Notes under the pieces: model-generated
What the model saw: the letters and a program-made list of their open reading frames with translations, nothing else
The model's database searches: none
Told to the model about the DNA's origin: nothing
Part shown: positions 59,109 through 64,000 of the stretch, piece by piece
Numbering within the stretch: the stretch's first letter is position 1
Layout: the number at the start of each line of letters is the position of its first letter
Translations under genes and position numbers: made by a program
Source of the DNA: Paracyclopina nana
Lineage: Eukaryota > Arthropoda > Copepoda > Cyclopoida > Cyclopettidae
NCBI GenBank assembly: GCA_019096065.1
Contig: JAGUCH010000002.1
Coordinates: forward strand, 15,884,501 to 15,948,500
Direction: 5' to 3'
DNA length: 64,000 nucleotides

Positions 59109-59725
59109 TTATGCAACCTGTTTTTGATTCTTGTCGCATTTCTAAATAGTGTGTAAAAGAACAAGTGTTATCATCCTTGATGTAAAGACGTTTATTGTTG
59201 ATTGATTTCTGTTCTTCATTTTTTATAATGCTTTCAAAAATAAATTCGCATAGAACAGACTTCCAAAAAATTCACGCCTTCGATCATGGCTTTTTCGAGC
59301 TAAAGCGTTACCGAGTAATAAGCCTTGAAGAAGGTCTTGCCTTTTCAGCTTCATAAGAAAATTGCTTGAGTTATTGAGTTATCAGGAAAGGAGATGCAGC
59401 TAAGTTGATCCTACTGCAGTTAACAGTGTTAAGAAGTTCGAGCTTTAATATTTTTATTTCCCTTACTGATATTTTTAGAACTTGCTGAGGAAACGAAGGA
59501 AGCTAAGTACTGGTAATCTTATCAAATGACAACCCTAAAAATATCATTATGTTTTGGGAAGCAGTAGATTTTCTCCCAACAGCTTTCGCTTTCAGCAATG
59601 AAGTTATGCTTAATTGAGCCTAGGCAAAACTGAATGCAGGCAACCAGAGATAAAAAATGAGTCAAGAGGTACTTTCAAGCTGTTCGCTATGGTTTATTGT
59701 GGTGATGAAACCCCTCAATAGAATC
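59109..59725. other. Convergent intergenic region ATP6V1A / RPLP0
   Basis: About 620 bp holding two 3' UTRs. No exon or repeat recognised. Confidence 0.4.
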
Positions 59726-60734
59726 TTAGTCAAACAAGCCGAATCCCATGTCGTCATCAGACTCCTCAGCTGGCTCCTCAGCCTTAGCCTCTTCCTTCTT
59801 GGGAGCAGCAGCAGTGGCGGCAGCAGCGGGAGCTGCAGCTACAGCAGCAAACTTGGAAGGATCAGCCAAGTACTCCTTCAGCTTTTCAGCCTCCTTGAAC
59901 GTGATATCAGTCACTGCAGCAAGAGCCATGCAGTTCTTGAGTCCGTTGACAACAGAGTGGGGAACTGAGGCAAGGGTTGGGTACCCAATCTTCAAGGAGA
60001 TGGCAGCAATATTCCTCACGCCAGCCATGATGTGAGCCTTCAAGTCAGCATCAGTGATGTCCAAGATGGAGGGATCAAAGACGGATCCAGAGTCATAGAC
60101 CTTCTGGACTGCCAAGCCATAGGTGAAGGGAGAAATTCCCAACATGTTCAAAAGGGTGGCTTCAGACATACCAACCTTATCACCAGACTTGATCAAGTGA
60201 ACATCCTGGATGATTTCAATGGTACCCTTGGTAATCTTGGTGGGGATGTTCAAGGCCTGGAAGAAGGAAGTCTTCTCGGGCCCCAGACCAGTGTTTTGGG
60301 CGGGCACAGTGACATCCAAAGGGGCAAGGGCTCCAGCCTTGGCTGGTGCCCTGACCTTGTTCTCCAAGAGCATGTCCCTGACAGAGACCAGGTCTTCCTT
60401 GGTGAAGACAAAGCCAATGTTTCCCTTGATGTGGGGAAGGAGGAGCTCCAACTTGGGGTTGTTGGACAAGTGCCCACGGATGGCCTTGCGCATCATGGTG
60501 TTCTTGCCCATGAGGACGACAGCATGACCCCTGAGGGAGATACGGATTTGCTGCATCTGCTTGGATCCGACATTGTCAGCATCGACCTGTAATAACCAAG
60601 ATAATTGAAATGGGCAGGTTGCTTAAGGCACAATTTAATTGAATTACCAAGAAACATTTGGGATATTCATCCACAAGCTGAACCAGCTTGGTGAAATAAC
60701 CAGCTTTCCACGAGGCTTTGTCCTCCCTAACCAT
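59726..60734 (-). CDS. RPLP0: 60S acidic ribosomal protein P0 (uL10)
   Basis: Exons 60734-60648 and 60586-59726 (61-bp intron) encode 315 residues (human 317). P0 is the stalk base of the large subunit; it binds rRNA and two P1/P2 dimers that recruit translational GTPases. Seen are the N-terminal [20 protein letters not shown], the central [14 protein letters not shown] and [12 protein letters not shown], an Ala-rich hinge with [16 protein letters not shown], and the universal acidic P-protein tail ending [13 protein letters not shown]. Divergent from CSTF1. Confidence 0.98.
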
Positions 60735-61129
60735 CTTGTTTTAGTGATATAGGGACTTTCGAAGAGGAAAATTTAAGGACAAAGTTGTCTGTTCTTTAGC
60801 AGGAAACGGAGAGATTGATGCAGCTGATGTTTATGTACGAAACAGAAAACGGAAAAACCATTATTTGAAATAGTCCGCAAAATGAGAAAAACTGTATTTA
60901 TTATATAACCAACGTTTGCTGTTAACATTTTTTAGAGTTTTTATCTTATTTTTAGTCACATTCTGGATAAATATTTTTGATGATACAGATATTTCTTGAA
61001 AAAAGCTGGACTCACTTTTCGATCTTGTCCAAGTCAAGCAAAGCGCAGTTGAGCTCGGGCGCAAACAAAACAAATTGCTAGTCGCTCACAAGAGAATTCT
61101 TGAAAATTGATTAAAGTGTCTAAAGAACA
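60735..61129. other. Divergent promoter region RPLP0 / CSTF1
   Basis: About 395 bp. Minus strand TTTTCCTCTTC at about 60760-60770 is a pyrimidine run about 30 bases upstream of the RPLP0 ATG and could be a 5'TOP start, as expected for a ribosomal protein mRNA; without RNA data this is a guess. No other motif is named with confidence. Confidence 0.35.
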
Positions 61130-62885
61130 ATGAATATGTCGCCGATTCAGGGCATCGGAGCGTCCAATCATCCAGGGTAAGCGAGGCTCTTATCTTTTAA
61201 GGCTCAGCGCATGCTATACCGTTGAATTCCAGGCCGATGTTCACGGCTCAGCCGATGGCGAGTAATGCAGGACCAAACCATGCGCCCACCGCTGCTCCTC
61301 AGATGAACTTTACCGGTGACATGCCCTCTTACGAGCATGGAAACACTATTCGTACTCGCGAAATCATGTATCGCCTCATGATCAGCCAACTGTTCTACGA
61401 CGGCTACGCTCAAGTTGCGATTCAGCTGACCAACATCCTTGGCGTGGATCCGCCGTGTCCTCCGTCTGAGAGACTGTACCACGTCACAGTCAAAGGCCTG
61501 GTCCGAGAGACCGAGGAGCGGGCGCTGGAGAAGAAGAACATTTTGGCCGACATAGGCGCTCCCATTTCTCGGTCTGAGATCCTGGAAAGTTTGGCCACCA
61601 AAGGGCTGAATCTTGAATACGACTCGGAGCCGCGGTCAGTTGGCCCCGATGCTGCTCCAGAGCCGGCTCTCTATGAAACCGCCTACGTGACATCCCACAA
61701 GGCGAACTGCAGGGCCGGTGGCTTCAGCCCTGATGGCTCCCTTGTGGCCACGGGAAGTGTGGATGCCTCCATCAAAATCCTAGACGTGGACCGCATGTTG
61801 GCCAAGTCACAAATGGAGTCCATGGCCATGGGCAACAAATCCATCGACCCCGGGAGCCACCCTGTCATCCGGACATTGTATGATCATCTCGAGGTAATGT
61901 TGTCCCCTTTTGTGATACTCTCAATAAATGACCAACTAGTGATCGAAAAGAGCCGAATCATCGCGACCGTCGTTCTCGTCGTTGCGTCGTTGGTCCAAAT
62001 AAACTCATTAGAGAAGGGTGTCATCATTCATTTTTGCATCTACGTATATTCGTGTATAGGAGGTCACTTGCTTGAGATTCCATCCACGAGAGCCACTGCT
62101 TGCTTCCGGGTCGAGAGACTACACGGTGAAAATTTTCGACTATAGTAAGGCCTCGGCAAAGAAGGCCTTCAAGACCATCAACGAGACTGAGCACATTGAG
62201 GACGTTGCTTTCCATCCCTCTGGATCTCATTTGCTCGTGGCGGTTCGGCATCCGGTTGTCAGGCTCTACGACGTCAACACCACGCAGTGTTTCACAGGCT
62301 CGGTCCCCAGGCACCAGCATAGGGACATCGTGACCAGCCTGGACTGGTCGCACGATGGCAGGCTCTATGCTTCAGCCTCCATGGATGGCGCCATCAAGAT
62401 TTGGGACGGTGTGAGCAGCCATTGCGTTTCCACGTACATCAAAGCTCACGATGGAGCAGAGGTTTGCTCCATCAAATTCACTCGCAATGGCAAGTATGTC
62501 TTGTCCTCCGGAAAGGACTCGCTCGTCAAGCTTTGGGAGCTGTCTACAAATCGATGCTTGATTGCTTACACTGGAGCGGGAGCCACAGGCAAACAGGTAA
62601 ATCAAGGCCTAAACTGTTCGCATCACTATGACTTATCATGATATTTGATTACAGGAGTTCCGCGCTCAAGCTGTCATGAATCACACTGAAGATTATGTCA
62701 TGTTCCCAGATGAGGCAACGACCTCGCTCTGCTGCTGGGATTCGCGAAACGCATCCAGGAAACAGCTACTCTCTTTGGGCCATAACGGAGCTGTTCGGTT
62801 CATCACACACTCGCCCACAGAATCTGCTTTCCTCACTTGCTCTGACGACTTCCGAGCAAGATTCTGGTTCAAGAGGACGAGATAA
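61130..62885 (+). CDS. CSTF1: Cleavage stimulation factor subunit 1 (CstF-50)
   Basis: Exons 61130-61176, 61233-61893, 62060-62596 and 62655-62885 encode 491 residues. CstF-50 is the WD40 subunit of CstF, which binds the GU-rich element in mRNA 3' end formation. The N-terminal dimerisation region has [20 protein letters not shown] (about 60-80). The WD40 propeller starts at [20 protein letters not shown], with [72 protein letters not shown] and the C-terminal [20 protein letters not shown] and [10 protein letters not shown]. The protein is about 60 residues longer than the human one, mostly from an Ala/Pro/Asn-rich N-terminal extension. The first ATG is used; a second in-frame ATG lies six bases downstream. 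Confidence 0.96.
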
Positions 62886-62969
62886 GACGGATAGTAGTAT
62901 ATATTAACATTAATACATTGTGTACATTAAAGAGAATTTTTGCCACCCCAAATGCATGCTTTTTGCCTC

Positions 62970-64000
<1,031 letters not shown>

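Noticed and set aside
60032-60592. 186-codon plus-strand ORF
   Set aside because: Antisense shadow of RPLP0.

Overview
The window is animal nuclear DNA. Genes carry spliceosomal introns that are mostly 50-65 bp (one GC-AG intron is visible), and the products are metazoan: cytoplasmic actin, strumpellin, BAP1, HAPSTR1, SOSS-C, LETM1. The actin is arthropod-like. Close same-strand gene pairs, one with a bare splice acceptor in front of the second gene, would suit a lineage with spliced-leader trans-splicing. Together with fibronectin type II domains and a negative-strand-virus-like insertion, this makes a crustacean, perhaps a copepod, my best guess. That taxonomic call is weak inference.

Layout. 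1-9.9 kb is gene-dense: a six-sushi membrane protein cut by the window start, a long coiled-coil protein, BAP1/calypso, an FN2-mucin-like secreted protein, and actin. 9.9-11.7 kb is intergenic with a dispersed repeat. 11.7-17.7 kb is a complete 21-exon strumpellin gene (WASHC5) whose largest intron holds a MITE. 17.7-21.8 kb holds MITEs, an 18-bp minisatellite and a HORMA-domain meiotic gene. 21.8-28.4 kb is a nested structure: an LTR retrotransposon remnant (5-bp target duplication GGATT) carrying a foldback element, and, inside its 3' LTR, an intronless A-tailed insert with an intact 439-codon ORF that looks like an RNA-virus nucleoprotein. 29-42 kb is gene-dense again: INIP and METTL5 (stop and start one base apart), LETM1, an LSM8 pseudogene, LSM8, NUS1, HAPSTR1, an SLF1-like BRCT protein and a C2H2 zinc-finger gene. 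42.6-47.7 kb is a 5.1-kb foldback-type element with perfect 43-bp inverted ends, an exact 8-bp target duplication, and long arrays of a GTGTTCGCC-like repeat in opposite orientations at its two ends. 48.4-52.7 kb is further nested repeats. 52.7-64 kb holds MCM2, V-ATPase subunit A, RPLP0, CSTF1 and the 3' part of a DDX5/17 helicase gene.

The genes are mainly housekeeping: replication (MCM2), genome maintenance (INIP, SLF1-like, BAP1), meiosis (HORMAD), translation and rRNA modification (RPLP0, METTL5), RNA processing (LSM8, CSTF1, DDX5), mitochondrial and vacuolar ion transport (LETM1, ATP6V1A), dolichol synthesis (NUS1), endosomal actin (WASHC5, actin). There is no bacterial-type operon or CRISPR. 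The most unusual material is the nested retrotransposon-virus-foldback structure and the two foldback families.
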